Assembly (NCBI GenBank): GCA_023078685.1
Contig: JALGAS010000001.1
Location: 1,674,001-1,738,000, forward strand
Reading direction: 5' to 3'
Length of the DNA: 64,000 bases
Source: Neopestalotiopsis rosae
Lineage: Eukaryota > Ascomycota > Sordariomycetes > Amphisphaeriales > Sporocadaceae
In this document: positions 1 through 10,336 of the stretch, in pieces
How the letters are laid out: the number at the start of each line of letters is the position of its first letter
Position numbering within the stretch: position 1 is the first letter of the stretch
Notes under the pieces: generated by a model
What the model was told of the DNA's origin: nothing
What the model saw: only the letters and a program-made list of their open reading frames with translations
Database searches by the model: none
Program-made: the position numbers and the translations under genes

Positions 1-2445
1 TCTGTATTAGAAAGCCGAATTGAATCTCCTTCCGTCTGCTCACTCTCGGAACGATCTCTCCTTTAAAACCCACGAGGCGGAAAAGATCACTGTTGAGTGG
101 CTTATCAGCGCACATCACTCCATCGCCGGACGAGAATGGACGGCGTTCTTCACCAGAAAGGGAAAAACGGTGAAGAAAACGGGACAAAACTCTGAATACC
201 AAGATAGGATCTATTTCTTCGCGGAGATCAATGAAAGGACTACCGAGGTTACATGCAAGATGAGCACCATGTTAGATTGGCTTTTGCAATTACAAGAGAA
301 TGCTTCGGAGACGTGCCTCAAACTTTTCTCCCTAATCTCCGTGTTTCATTTTCATTCTCATGCTCGATAATCAGGACTAGTCTAACGACGTCAAAGGACT
401 AACTCAAACAACTCCTACTGTGGTTCTCAAAATGCACGAAATAATTCGACGCTCGGAAGATTGCAGGTCCCAGAACGGCGCCGTGATGAATGATGGCATC
501 GGGCGTATATCGTTTGGCCTCATGAATAGAGTTCGAGAGGCGCTCGGCCTACAAGAGAACCTATGTGCAATCCAGGCCCGTGTCGGCAGTGCGAAAGGCA
601 TGTGGATCGCTGCAGAGAGCGGGCTGGACCACGATTCCCAGGATTGGATCGAAATATATCCTAATCAGGAGAAGTGGGCTTGCAACTGGGCCGACGAAGA
701 TCACCGGACACTTGAGGTCAAGAGCTGGGCCACAGAACCGAAACCAGCAAACTTGAACCTCCAGTTTCTTCCAATTTTAGACGATAGATCTACAAACAAA
801 GACCACATGAGAAAGGTGATAAGTGAGCGCCTGATCAATGACCTTCATCGAGGTGTCGAGTATCTGAAGTCAGCACTGAAAAATCCAGCACAGCTTAGAC
901 AATGGGTCCATACACTATCCTCCCATCACTCGGAACGCATCCGGGGCGTTCCGTTCTTGGCAGGTCTTCCTGACAGTGACGCCGACATTGTGAGCTTCCT
1001 GGTTGATGGTGGTTTTGATCCACAGAGACTGAGTTATTTATCTCGTCTTGTATTCGACCTCGAGAGGGAGAGAAGCGAAAAATTGAGGGACGACTTGAAG
1101 ATCAGGGTTCCGAAATCGACTCGAGTATACATGGTCGTCGACTTTCTCGGTGTTTTGCAGCCCGATGAGGTTCATATCTGTTTCTCGAAGCCGTTTGGCG
1201 TCGATGGTCTTTCTGACCTCGACAAAGTTGATGTGCTTGTTGCCAGGAACCCAGCCCATTTACCAAGAGACATCCAAAAAGTCAAAGCTATTTTCAAGCC
1301 AGAGCTTCGACATCTCAAAGATGTCATCGTTTTCCCATTGAGAGGAGAGGAATCTCTGGCAAGCAAGCTGTCTGGAGGCGATTACGATGGTGATAAAGCA
1401 TGGGTCTGTTGGGATCCAGACATCGTGGGCAATTTCCAGAACACGGGGACGGAGCCGAAGGACCTATTACCGTCTACGGATGTCCTGAACTCATTTTTCG
1501 ACAGACACACGACAACTTTGGGAGTTTTGTCGTCCGGGCGAGCCAGGGAGAGTTGTGCCACCGAGCTGGTTAAGGAAGGTCTCTCTTTCGGCTTGAAGCG
1601 TAGTCTTCTCGGTAGATGCACGAACTTCAAAGAGGACTTCTGCCGCAAGAGGAACATCATTGGTGATAAGCCTTCCATTCTTTTAAGCTGGCTCCTGGGT
1701 GAGCTGGCTGATGAGGCTAAAAAAGGAATTGTCTTTACTGAGCTGCATTGGGATCAATTTCGAACCAACATGATTGGACAAAGATACCCCCTTTCGTATA
1801 TGGCAGTAGAAAATGGGTATCATCAAAGCCATATCATACCTCATCTCAGGAATATTGCAGGCTTTACTGTGGATACTACCTTGACTGAGTTGTCTCATTC
1901 CATGATATCGCCAGATACGGTGCATTCATTCGACCCTGATCTCGCCAACTATTGGAATCAATGGGAGGAAGGCTTGGTCGCCAGTGCGGGGAATTTATTT
2001 TGCTCTTGGTCCTCTGGCCGGCCCTATAGTCGGAGGGGCCTTCTCCGAGAACGAGCATACAACATGGAGATGGGTATATACCTCGAGACGCTTCAACATG
2101 TCCAGTCCGTTGACCGCATTTATATTTCATTACGTTTTCCTCCTTGCAACAACACTTCCACTTTTGGAAGTATGCGACATACCTTCCCGGACGCTTGGGA
2201 GCAACTGCGCCACCTCTTCCCGTTATTCGATGTACCTATAGTCTGCTCGATGTATCTTCCACCCCGCACTCTTTTTGGCCCAGACGGTAAGGTCCAAGGG
2301 ATAAAACATGCATATTTGTGTTCTGTCCTTTTACTGTAAACTCCTAGTCGCAATCACCATGACTGTTAACTACAATTTAATCGCAGCTGGACCACATCCG
2401 GAATTCTTGAAATGTTTGCTGACAATCGAGCCTTCAATACCGTGA
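1..2445 (+). CDS. RNA-dependent RNA polymerase (RdRP, QDE-1/Sad-1 class), 5' end missing
   Basis: Cellular RdRPs copy aberrant RNA into dsRNA for Dicer in fungal gene silencing. The left edge cuts the gene. An exon running to about 340 ends in a frame containing YFFAE and KLFSLIS. A short intron of about 341-380 joins it in phase to the main exon from 381, which reads TQTTPTVVL, then NDGIGRIS, CAIQARVGSAKGMW and the catalytic LSGGDYDGDKAWVCWD at about 1366-1416. All three Asp of the DYDGD motif are present, so the polymerase core looks intact. The main reading frame stops at 2339. However, a strong GTAAGG donor at 2287 and an acceptor at 2386 with a TTAAC branch site would give an ending at 2445 instead. 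The 40-bp first intron is unusually short. The region after about 1960 matches the family weakly, and the 3' end is uncertain. Confidence 0.88.
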
Positions 2446-3113
2446 CCTACGCAGACCACCTGCGTCGGCAACAACATAACAAAAGAGCGACCGCCAAGTG
2501 TCGCCAAAGCTTGGCAGGCTCTTCGTCGCAACCCCAACTCCGAAGTAATGAAGATGGAGCCAACTTGGCTGGCAACGCACAAACTGCTTCGCATCAAGCG
2601 ACTTGGTTGCATGTGCGCAGCAAGCATCAACCAGAAGAGCTATTGACAACACCAACAGAGGCCCAAGCTTCCACTTCTAGTCTCGAGACTTCCAGGAGGC
2701 AAGTCACGAGAACCAGTCACACCACCAGCCGATCAGGGATGGGGTTCGCTCGAAATGAGTACTCCGAGACTGTTCATTACTGCCTGTATTGCTATGAGAA
2801 GCTCTCTGCCATTCGATACGAGTGTAAGACCTGCTTGTTCACACCGCAGCTTTGCAAGTCGTGTTACCCTCTCCACCCCAATAGTCATGAGACCGTGCTC
2901 TACGAAGGACCTATCCAAGAGATTGAAGAATCATCTATTGAGCACTGCCGCTCTGACAGCCAGATCAATGCCGAGCAATTAAATAACTCGGCTAATCATA
3001 TTGGACATGGTGAAGAAGAGCCTGAGGCACAAAATGAAGAGAATCACGAGTGCGACGAGGTGGACGAAAGGGTACCACACATACTCATAAGAAGGAATTG
3101 TGACACCCGATAA
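2412..3113 (+). CDS. ZZ-type zinc finger protein with a chimeric C-terminus
   Basis: A 233-residue ORF. Residues about 122-160 give the ZZ pattern Cx2C, Cx2C, Cx2C, HxxxH (YCLYC, CKTC, CKSC, HPNSH), a zinc-binding protein-interaction module. The N-terminal half is polar and Ser/Thr/Gln-rich; the tail is acidic. The last 13 residues (VPHILIRRNCDTR) lie in a 381-bp segment duplicated from the antisense strand of the gene at 33.2-35.2 kb, so the original C-terminus was probably replaced. The ORF starts within or just after the RdRP 3' end in the same frame as the RdRP main exon. It may be an extra 3' part of that gene rather than independent; a donor at about 2315 with the acceptor at 2386 would fuse them. 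The start codon is therefore uncertain. Confidence 0.6.
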   Translation: MFADNRAFNTVTYADHLRRQQHNKRATAKCRQSLAGSSSQPQLRSNEDGANLAGNAQTASHQATWLHVRSKHQPEELLTTPTEAQASTSSLETSRRQVTRTSHTTSRSGMGFARNEYSETVHYCLYCYEKLSAIRYECKTCLFTPQLCKSCYPLHPNSHETVLYEGPIQEIEESSIEHCRSDSQINAEQLNNSANHIGHGEEEPEAQNEENHECDEVDERVPHILIRRNCDTR

Positions 3114-3454
3114 CCTTTGGTGCCCTCTGTAGATTCTATGAGACGTGCCATCCGCTTCGCCGTATCCCGAAATCGAGACCAAAAAGTGAAATTGCGACGG
3201 CGGAGACCTGGCCAATATGCCCTCATCAAGAGGTCCACCTCATCAGAGGTCGATCCTTCATGTATGCTGATAGCACAGATGCAGCAAAATAGAAGCTCTC
3301 TATAGTGAGATAGAAGAGGATCGGTTGTTGCATGCTGGAGTTCTTGGTGCGTTTTCAAAAGCTTTTGACAGATTGATTGAGACGTCCGACCCTCTTCGGT
3401 GACGTTGGATAGAGACGCACTAAGGCCTTTATTATCGAGTACGAGTGCTCGGTA
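3074..3454. repeat. Segmental duplication, copy 1 (partner 34246-34626)
   Basis: These 381 bases match 34246-34626 in the same orientation with five mismatches and no gaps by eye, about 98.7% identity. The partner lies inside a coding exon on the minus strand. Here it encodes only a fragment (minus ORF to about 3463) flanked by unrelated sequence, so this is the derived copy. GGTAC occurs at both junctions (3071-3075 and 3451-3455), possible microhomology. Mismatches are mostly transitions and only one is in a canonical RIP (CpA to TpA) context. Confidence 0.93.
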
Positions 3455-3529
3455 CACCATCATCGCTTGTGTTACTTTCTCGTTGCGATGGCCATGTTCC
3501 GGCAGTTTGGTACACTAAATCACGAAAGT

Positions 3530-3725
3530 CAGGCGAGCTCCACAGCATTCATACAATTCCGAAAGAGAACCCTTGTTGTCCGAAGCACAGAAGGGTATCC
3601 AAGACACAGAAGAGTGTCCCAGCGTCTATGGACTATTGAGCACAGCCTCAAAGCCTAGAGCCTGGAATACATGTGGTGCAGTGCCTCGAAGCCCTGGGAG
3701 GTCCCGGTATGGATACGCAAGGTTG
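3530..3725 (-). repeat. Dispersed CTTCTGTG element, copy 1
   Basis: On the minus strand this carries short units with CTTCTGTG (GACACTCTTCTGTG, GATACCCTTCTGTG), followed by a core beginning GACAACAAGGGTTCT and continuing to a CGGAATTGT and GGAGCTC block. The same order occurs at 14684-14878 and 41690-41867. Homology to the 41.7 kb copy extends upstream through GGGACC, TTCGAGGCA and TAGACGC. No terminal inverted repeats or transposase were seen. Confidence 0.75.
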
Positions 3726-4009
3726 TCTCGTGCCATGGACCGAGCAGCTCGTTCGATACGATATTGCGAATCTGGAACATGATGACGAGTTTCAGCTTTC
3801 GCAATAACTTCACTGACGGTACCTAGTACTTTTACCTGTGCTTCGAGGCAGTGCGATAATACATAAGCTGACTCTTCTCGTCGTCGTGCGTAGGGAATGG
3901 GATATATGCACTCAGCCCCCGCCCTAACAGCAATATTGGACGCAAGACTCTTTTTATCAATTTTATGGTCTGCCGAAAACGCTGGTACGCCAAATATCAT
4001 CCGTGGCAT
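3626..4009 (-). pseudogene. Gene fragment of unknown family joined to the dispersed element
   Basis: A 127-residue ORF without a recognisable domain. Its last third (LAYPYRDLPGLRGTAPH) aligns with a translated stretch near 41.68-41.73 kb (LAHSYWDLLGLRGIAAH). That copy is otherwise interrupted by stops, so the coding-like sequence is part of the dispersed repeat. It may be the remnant of a gene carried or copied by that element. Function unknown. Confidence 0.35.
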
Positions 4010-4286
4010 GGTAAATCCTCTAGAGTAAGGATTTTTTATTCAGAACCTGAGTTTATGTCAACGGCGTCTTCATGAAGCCCTAACGTAGGCTTGGCAAAGT
4101 AAAGCCCATCACTTAAGGAAGCATGTACACAACTGTACTTATATTGCGTCTGCAGATAATTTCACTTAAGCCCCTCGGCAGCTTTGAAAAGTGTATTAAA
4201 GATTTGCCGAACTCAAAGTGCGTAACTATCAGCAATTGCAAAATGAAATCGTTCGATTGATCCCAGACTAGATTTCATCATAACTA
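4010..4286. other. Short intergenic interval
   Basis: No gene, RNA or repeat recognised. It lies 3' of both flanking minus-strand reading frames. Confidence 0.5.
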
Positions 4287-5120
4287 CTACACTAACCAAC
4301 CACCAGGAATCAAAGCCTTTTGCCTCCCATGAGGCTTATATCCCCGAGACTGGGATTCAGTAATCCTTTGTGAAGAGAAGGCAAGTATTTTCTCTCTTTT
4401 CTGGCTCGTAAGCAGTTTGTCATAATGCAACCACAGCCGTGGTAGGAATTTGACGTCCTGGATGCAGTAAAGCTTGATTTCCTCAGAGAGTGGACGCTGG
4501 TTGAATACTGCGTAGCTACCGCCACGCTCCGGAGCGAAAAGTCTCACACCCTTCTCTTTGGCATCTTTCCAGGCAGCCTGCTCCTTGGTAGGAAGCTTCA
4601 AGTCTTTCTCAATGCACTTAGCCAGGCCGTTGACAAATCTTGGAGCCAAAAATCTAGTCGCCAACTCCATCAATTGTAGATCCTGGACACCTCGCAGGCT
4701 GATGTTGTATAGGCTGTATAATGCGTCGGAGTCATTCCTGACATCGAAGAATACTTTGTGGATATCGTTGGATTCTAGAATATCTTTCAGCGTTGAGCCG
4801 TTCGTGCTGGCGGTGATGAAGGCAGTCTCCCCGAGTGTATGGATGTCAATTAGATAAGCTTGTTCGGTAGGGAGAATGAAGAGCTGCATGATGGAAATAG
4901 TGCCATGTCTGCAAAGATTTTCTCCCTCCAAATCGATGTACAGAGATGGCGGGCTGCTTGGCAAGCCGTTAATGGAGTCTAGAACCGAGGCCAGTTTCAC
5001 AGGAGTGTCGATGAACTCGTAAACTGTGTTTTCTTCAATGCGGGTGTTTTGGAGTGATGCCGTAATAGTCGTGACACTTTTTTCAGTATCGATCTCCTTG
5101 ATATGGACGACAGAAGTCAT
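4287..5120 (-). CDS. 3'-5' exonuclease, DEDDy (RNase D / WRN-exonuclease) superfamily
   Basis: A single-exon ORF of 277 residues from the chosen ATG at 5120. The frame stays open to 5261, but the 5120 start precedes the first conserved part and sits in a normal context. All three exonuclease motifs are visible: Exo I LYIDLEGENL (D63, E65), Exo II FFDVRNDSDAL and Exo III YCIQDVKFL (Y218, D222), giving the DEDDy metal-binding set. The family hydrolyses RNA or DNA from the 3' end. Fungal relatives include the quelling exonuclease QIP, the WRN-like proteins and many uncharacterised single-domain proteins, and I cannot assign it to one of these. It faces the RdRP gene across 1-2 kb. A shared silencing role is only suggested by proximity. 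The gene looks intact. Confidence 0.85.
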   Translation of the reverse strand: MTSVVHIKEIDTEKSVTTITASLQNTRIEENTVYEFIDTPVKLASVLDSINGLPSSPPSLYIDLEGENLCRHGTISIMQLFILPTEQAYLIDIHTLGETAFITASTNGSTLKDILESNDIHKVFFDVRNDSDALYSLYNISLRGVQDLQLMELATRFLAPRFVNGLAKCIEKDLKLPTKEQAAWKDAKEKGVRLFAPERGGSYAVFNQRPLSEEIKLYCIQDVKFLPRLWLHYDKLLTSQKREKILAFSSQRITESQSRGYKPHGRQKALIPGGWLV

Positions 5121-5261
5121 TGTCGTTATAGCCGAGTGGAACCTCGAGGGTTCAATATAATCAGAGGAAGATTGAACACCATGCCATCTCATGACTTCTT
5201 TTCTTGAGAGAAGCTTTGGGCGAAGATATATAAGCGGGAACCTACGATAACTGATTAGCAA

Positions 5262-6236
5262 TTCCAGTGCTTAACTTAAAGGCGTGGAATTCTAGGTTCA
5301 ACTTAAAGTTCCCAGCGACGAACCTAGTGCTGTTTCTGGAGTGCGAGATGATATCGTACTTATGCTTCCTGTCCTGAGATCTTAGGCAGAGTTATATTTA
5401 GGCTCAGGAAAGACAGCAGTAGGGAGACATAGCCGACGTCAACAGCGAGAACGATAATGGTAATTCTCAATTCATTATTGCATCAATTAGTGAATTAGGA
5501 AGCCGTATTTTAGCAGACTCATCTCCATCCTATTTACTTAGCTCATATTCTACATTCTCAATTCTTCTCCGTCCCCCCACCCTTCACGGATATCTAAGAC
5601 ATTGCTTTCTTTACCGGCGTAAACGGACCAGGCGGGAAGGGATGGATTAATGCTGCCACATCATACGACTCAGCTCATGCCGTGGTGCTCAGCCGCCCAA
5701 GCGAACCTTCCCGTTTCCCCTTCTCGCTTACCTCATGCTTTTGCATAAGGATTTCTTTGGTACCTTTGCACCGCACGGCTCGGAAGCAGACGGCTAGACA
5801 AGAAGGCATTCGAGCGACTTTCGCTGAGGATAAATCGGAAGAAAGCGACAGAGGTGATCCCAATAGTTCCAAATTAAAGCTTTGGGCAATCGGGTGATAA
5901 TGGGATGAAGCGGACGTTAGGTAAGACGGTAATTGATTACAAACCTAAGAGTCGCCGCAAGGGTTTGCAGTACATCCTCGCATTCTTTATTTGCAAAGTA
6001 AGAAAATAACAGCCGAGGCGAAGGTTTCGGACGCCAACACGTTATCTTCATGGTGGGCAATCGCTATTGATCAGTAGTCGGTTTGTATCACAAACGAAGG
6101 GCATGCACGATCGTAAATAGACTGAGTCAATGAGCATGGACACAACCGTTCCATCCCCGACTTCTCACGTTCAAGGCCAAGCTCTTCACCGGGGAGTTCC
6201 TCGCATATACTAATCATCTTCGTTGACGTTTTGGCA
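5262..6236. other. Intergenic, no gene recognised
   Basis: A pyrimidine-rich tract near 5550-5590 could belong to a promoter. Small overlapping ORFs on both strands at 5675-5897 have no recognisable features. Confidence 0.5.
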
Positions 6237-6855
6237 TCAAAATACCTCCTCTAGCGCCATAAATTGGGCTGGGAACTTCATGCTGGAGTTTTCTAACGCA
6301 AGCCATGTTGGTACGAAATTGACCTTCCTGTGATGAAATGGTGCAGGGTTGCCCCGGAAAGCCACTCCGTACACGCGGCGCGAATCGGCGATAAGCAGAA
6401 TGGCCTGGGGCTGTCGCAAAGTTGACCAACTTTGACGATGGCCAACGTGATTCCTTCCGTACTTGTAAATAAGGACCAACGCGTCCCTGCAGAACCGAGC
6501 CCGGAAGATCGTTGTGGCTCCACATAAGAGAGCAATAGCTCCATGTCCTGCTTTTTCGTCGAGCGGTCGGTACGCTTTGGGTCCATTGCAATAAACACCC
6601 GGACTACATTCCGACTTAGAAGAAGCATAAGCGAGCGAGCACACTTGACGGAAGACGGAAGAGCTGGATCATTTTTCAATGCCTGCTTCGATCGTTGTCT
6701 GCCTCTTTCTCCAACCTTGTTCAATGTATTGTTCCATGGCGGTAGTCCTAGACATGTCTCTAGCTCATCTATCAGCGAGAAACTTCATAAGGAGGAGACC
6801 TTCCCGGCGTCTGCAACAAGCAAGTACTAATCCGTTCATCGCCTGGTCCTGGGAA
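6237..6855 (-). repeat. Old dispersed repeat, copy A (partner 15240-15830, inverted)
   Basis: The reverse complement of this interval aligns with 15240-15830 over about 600 bp. Both begin at CAGGACCAGGCGATGAAC and share blocks such as ACCGACC and TTGGTCCTTAT. Both also carry TTCCGGGGCAA and end near GATGATTAGTA or AATGATCAGTA. Identity is roughly two thirds by eye with many indels. Each copy has a long but different ORF, so neither frame is conserved. It is a decayed repeat or duplicated pseudogene, not a gene. Confidence 0.75.
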
Positions 6856-6990
6856 CATGAATCGTGCGTCTCGATAACTATGTCGTATTCATCTGCTGGC
6901 GATGCATGGGTCACTTTGATGACCAGGATCCGAAAAGCTGCCGCTGGGGTCCGATACGGCAAGCCAGTGGCACTTAGGCTGAAAGTAGAG

Positions 6991-7565
6991 AATTGCTTGT
7001 TGACCAAAGCCGATTTTGGCTGACTGAAGTACTCATTTATGGCAGTACTAAGTGGGTCTGGTCACGGTACATATAGGTCGGCGCAGAATATGGATCGTCC
7101 GTGCTCAAAGACCAGAGAAGAGAGACAAAACAAGAAGCCAATTTTGCTGGTCTCTGTAACCATGATTGCGGAAAAATAAATCTTTATTGTTCCATTATTC
7201 GACGTCAAGTTTTCGTCGGATGGTACGAGCGCAAATGGATACAGAGACAATCAAGATCGGCTTCTTCTTTGTTGGCCCTCTTCTCTACTTTTTGAGCACG
7301 GACGATCAACATCCGGCGCTGACATTCATGTACATCAGGCAGATTCATTTGGTATTGTCATCAATGAGTACTTCGGCCAGTCAAAGGTAATCAAACTGAC
7401 AGTATAAAATTGCTTGTCAACTAGAGCCGATTTTGGCTGACTGAAGTACTCATTGGATGACAGTACTAAGCAGATCTGGCGCAGAATATGGATCGTCCGT
7501 GCTCAGAGACGAGAAGAGAGACAAAAGACAAGAATCCGATTTTGATAGTCTCTGTATACTGGTCA
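6991..7565. repeat. Foldback/direct-repeat cluster (MITE-like)
   Basis: A block of about 150 bp at 6991-7160 (GCCGATTTTGGCTGACTGAA to the CTCTGTAACC end) recurs directly at 7413-7562. A third copy of its right half lies inverted at about 7237-7310 (TTGAGCACGGACGATC). Units 7088-7160 and 7237-7310 therefore form an inverted repeat with arms of about 70 bp around about 75 bp. The structure suggests a non-autonomous foldback element with a nested second insertion. No coding capacity seen. Confidence 0.7.
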
Positions 7566-8016
7566 GATCCTTTCAGCTTTTTAGGACTTCTGAAGACAGA
7601 AAAAGCTTTTTGGACCGCCCTTGGTCTGGATCTTGAACATCCTATAATGGTCTTTGATCGTATTTTGCTCCATTCCTTCCTTGAAACGGTACTTCAAGAT
7701 CAATATATGGACAGCTTGAAGGGGGCTAAGCAAAACCGCACGGAATGTGACGAGTCGACGTCTATAATTTGACTTGGAGTGGAATATGCTTTACAACATC
7801 TGAGATCCACAATGCACCCTACAGCACGATCTTCTCCGTGATTGGAAGCTTTACAGCTAGAAACGGATCATCCATGGTCCAAGAGAAAGGATAATTCATG
7901 TAGAGTGATTAGCCTTTGCTTTCATACTGTACATATCAGGACGTCACAGCTTCTAATCCACTACACTGTTCTATTCTCCGTTGGACAGCATATCAACATA
8001 ATTTCCTTGCTCAGAA
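7566..8016. other. Upstream region of the GMC gene
   Basis: A short ORF at 7488-7772 has no recognisable domain. The interval lies upstream of the GMC oxidoreductase start and presumably contains its promoter; no specific site can be named. Confidence 0.4.
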
Positions 8017-10336
8017 ATGCTGCTCATCAATTGCCACCTTTGTTTTTTTATATTCTTTCTCCCACGGCTATCGTGGGGTAGATTGCTTGACTCCGCAACA
8101 GATATCTCCCGTCTGCCCTCGACCTATGACTATATTGTAGTTGGTGCTGGGCCGGCCGGCCTGGTCGTGGCAAACCGGCTGACTGAGAACAGAGATGGTG
8201 AATATGCCTCAGAGCACAGATCAGAGGAAGCGGAGGAAGCGTCCCAAGAGTTGTTTTGGCAAATACTGATGTTCATCTTTTAGTAACGGTCCTACTACTT
8301 GAAGCAGGCCAGATGTGTGATGATCGTTTGCGAATGGCACATTCGATAGCTAACTTCTGCCTAGGAACTCTCGAGAAGAGGCGGTCGTTCTCCCATCCAG
8401 GATCGGTGCCACCGTAGGGTCAAAATATGACTGGAACATCAGCACGGTTGCGCAGAATTATCTTGACAATCAGCCAAGGAGGCTCAGCCAAGGCCATGTG
8501 GTGGGTGGTGGGACGGTTCTCAATGGTATGATATGGACACGTGGGACCCGTGCTGACTACGACACGTGGAGAGATCTCGGCAACGATGGCTGGGGGTGGG
8601 ACGATATGATTCCTTATTTCCAAAAGGTTGACTTTCTATTGCTGTTGCTTTACTTTTGCGTGTTGAGAAGGAACAAACAGCTGATGTCATACGCGGCAGG
8701 TCGAATCCTTCACCGATAACTTGGGTGATTATGGATGGTTAAATGCATCGAGCGACAAAGGCGGTTACGCGTACGGGTCCGACGGGGCTGTGAAGCTTGC
8801 CTACCCCAACTATATATACAATCAATTCAGTGAGGAGCAACACGTCCTTTCTCGATCAAACCAATGCTGAAGAGACCAATCGCTCATGATGTAGACAGGC
8901 AACTTCATCGCGGCCAACGAAGAGCTTGGCATCGACTACAATAATAATGTGTCGTCTGGCGCTAATGTGGGAACAACCGTCCCTCCATTTAGCCTGTCGC
9001 CGTCGAATCAGTCTCGCTACGATGCTAGGACTGCTTATTTGAGGGGATCCATAAACAGACGCAACCTTTACCTTGCCACGGAGAGGATTGTCACGCGGCT
9101 GCTTTTCAACGAGCAGGCCAACAATTCACATGTCACGATAGCAGGAGTTGCGGTCAGTAGCATCCGTTCGCTCTTGAAATGTTCCCCTGATGGAGCGCAG
9201 GCGCTGAAATTTTGTTTCTCTGTCTCTTTTAGTCCGTGGGTCGAAACGACAGCAACTTCACTTATATCGCGAAAGCCCGTCGAGAAGTGATCTTGGCTGC
9301 TGGCGCCATCTGGAGTCCAGCACTCTTACAAGTTTCGGGCATTGGCCCTTCAGCCACTCTGGGAAGGCTGGAAATTCCATTGATAGTTGACTCACCAGGC
9401 GTGGGAAACAACCTTCAAGATCATGCCATGATTGACCCGTCCTACAAATGTATGCCATCCTTGGACTACCGCTGGTGCTTTCACAGCTAATAACTTGGAT
9501 TGACAATTCCAATAGATAGCATTTCCACACTGTTGACCACCAAAATAATGACGGGACAGAGACTCAGGCTTGCGAGGGATTTGTATTATGACAACAGAAC
9601 GGGGCCCCTCACTGCAACACTCGTGGAGGCAATTTGCTACTTGCCGATGACTCGTCTCACTAGCTCATGGCCATCTATCTTACAAGATTTGTCAACTGAC
9701 AATACCAGCGTCTACTTACCATCTGACTACACAGACGAGCTACGCAGAGGATACGAAGCTCAGTATTCTGCAATTCTGCAGTTGTTGAGTGCGCCGACCC
9801 AAGGTACTATCGAAGTTATGGCAGACTCGATTGGAACGATCCAAGTCGCCCAACAGTATCCGCTCTCTCGTGGCTACGTCCATCCAAAATCTAGCGACAT
9901 TCTTGATGGCGTTGAGGTTGACCCTCGCTACGGAGCACATCCGTTTGATCTAGATACCCTATCGATGGGGTTACAATGGAACCAACAACTAGTGAGAACG
10001 TCTGCCATGATGAAGTTGAACCCAGTCCTAGACGAAAACCTCATGTCCGACGACCAAGTGGTATTGAAAGATCTTGTCAGAAGCCAAATTGGCACTGGTT
10101 TCCACCCGTGCGGTACGCTGGCTATGTTGCCTCGAGAGCTCGGAGGGGTTGTCGGTACAGATCTAAAGGTTTATGGGGTTCAGAATCTGCGTGTCATTGA
10201 CTCCAGTATTATCCCAGTGATACCAAGTGCACACCTTCAGTCTGTGGTGTACGCATTAGCGGAGAAGGTCTGTTCCTTGATTGAGAAACAAAAAGAGATG
10301 TCTTTTACTGACACCACTGAAAGGGTGCTGATTTGA
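8017..10336 (+). CDS. Secreted GMC oxidoreductase (FAD-dependent, AA3-type), seven exons
   Basis: GMC enzymes oxidise alcohols, sugars or secondary-metabolite intermediates with FAD. Predicted exons are 8017-8197, 8284-8314, 8365-8626, 8700-8829, 8899-9152, 9233-9449 and 9516-10336. All junctions are GT-AG and in phase, giving 631 residues, a normal family length. The N-terminus (MLLINCHLCFFIFFLPRLSW) looks like a signal peptide. The dinucleotide site is VVGAGPAGLVVANRL at 41-55. GMC signature 1 is VVGGGTVLNGMIWTRGTRAD; signature 2 is GAIWSPALLQVSGIGP. The C-terminal domain has the active-site His in GFHPCGT and a second His in PSAHLQSVV. The gene looks intact. A relative of patulin synthase or glucose oxidase is possible, but the substrate cannot be inferred. 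No PKS, NRPS or P450 lies near, so a biosynthetic cluster is not supported. Confidence 0.93.

Noticed and set aside
3044..3463. Independent minus-strand gene of 139 residues
   Set aside because: It is the 381-bp duplicated fragment with random flanks, lacking both ends of the parental gene.
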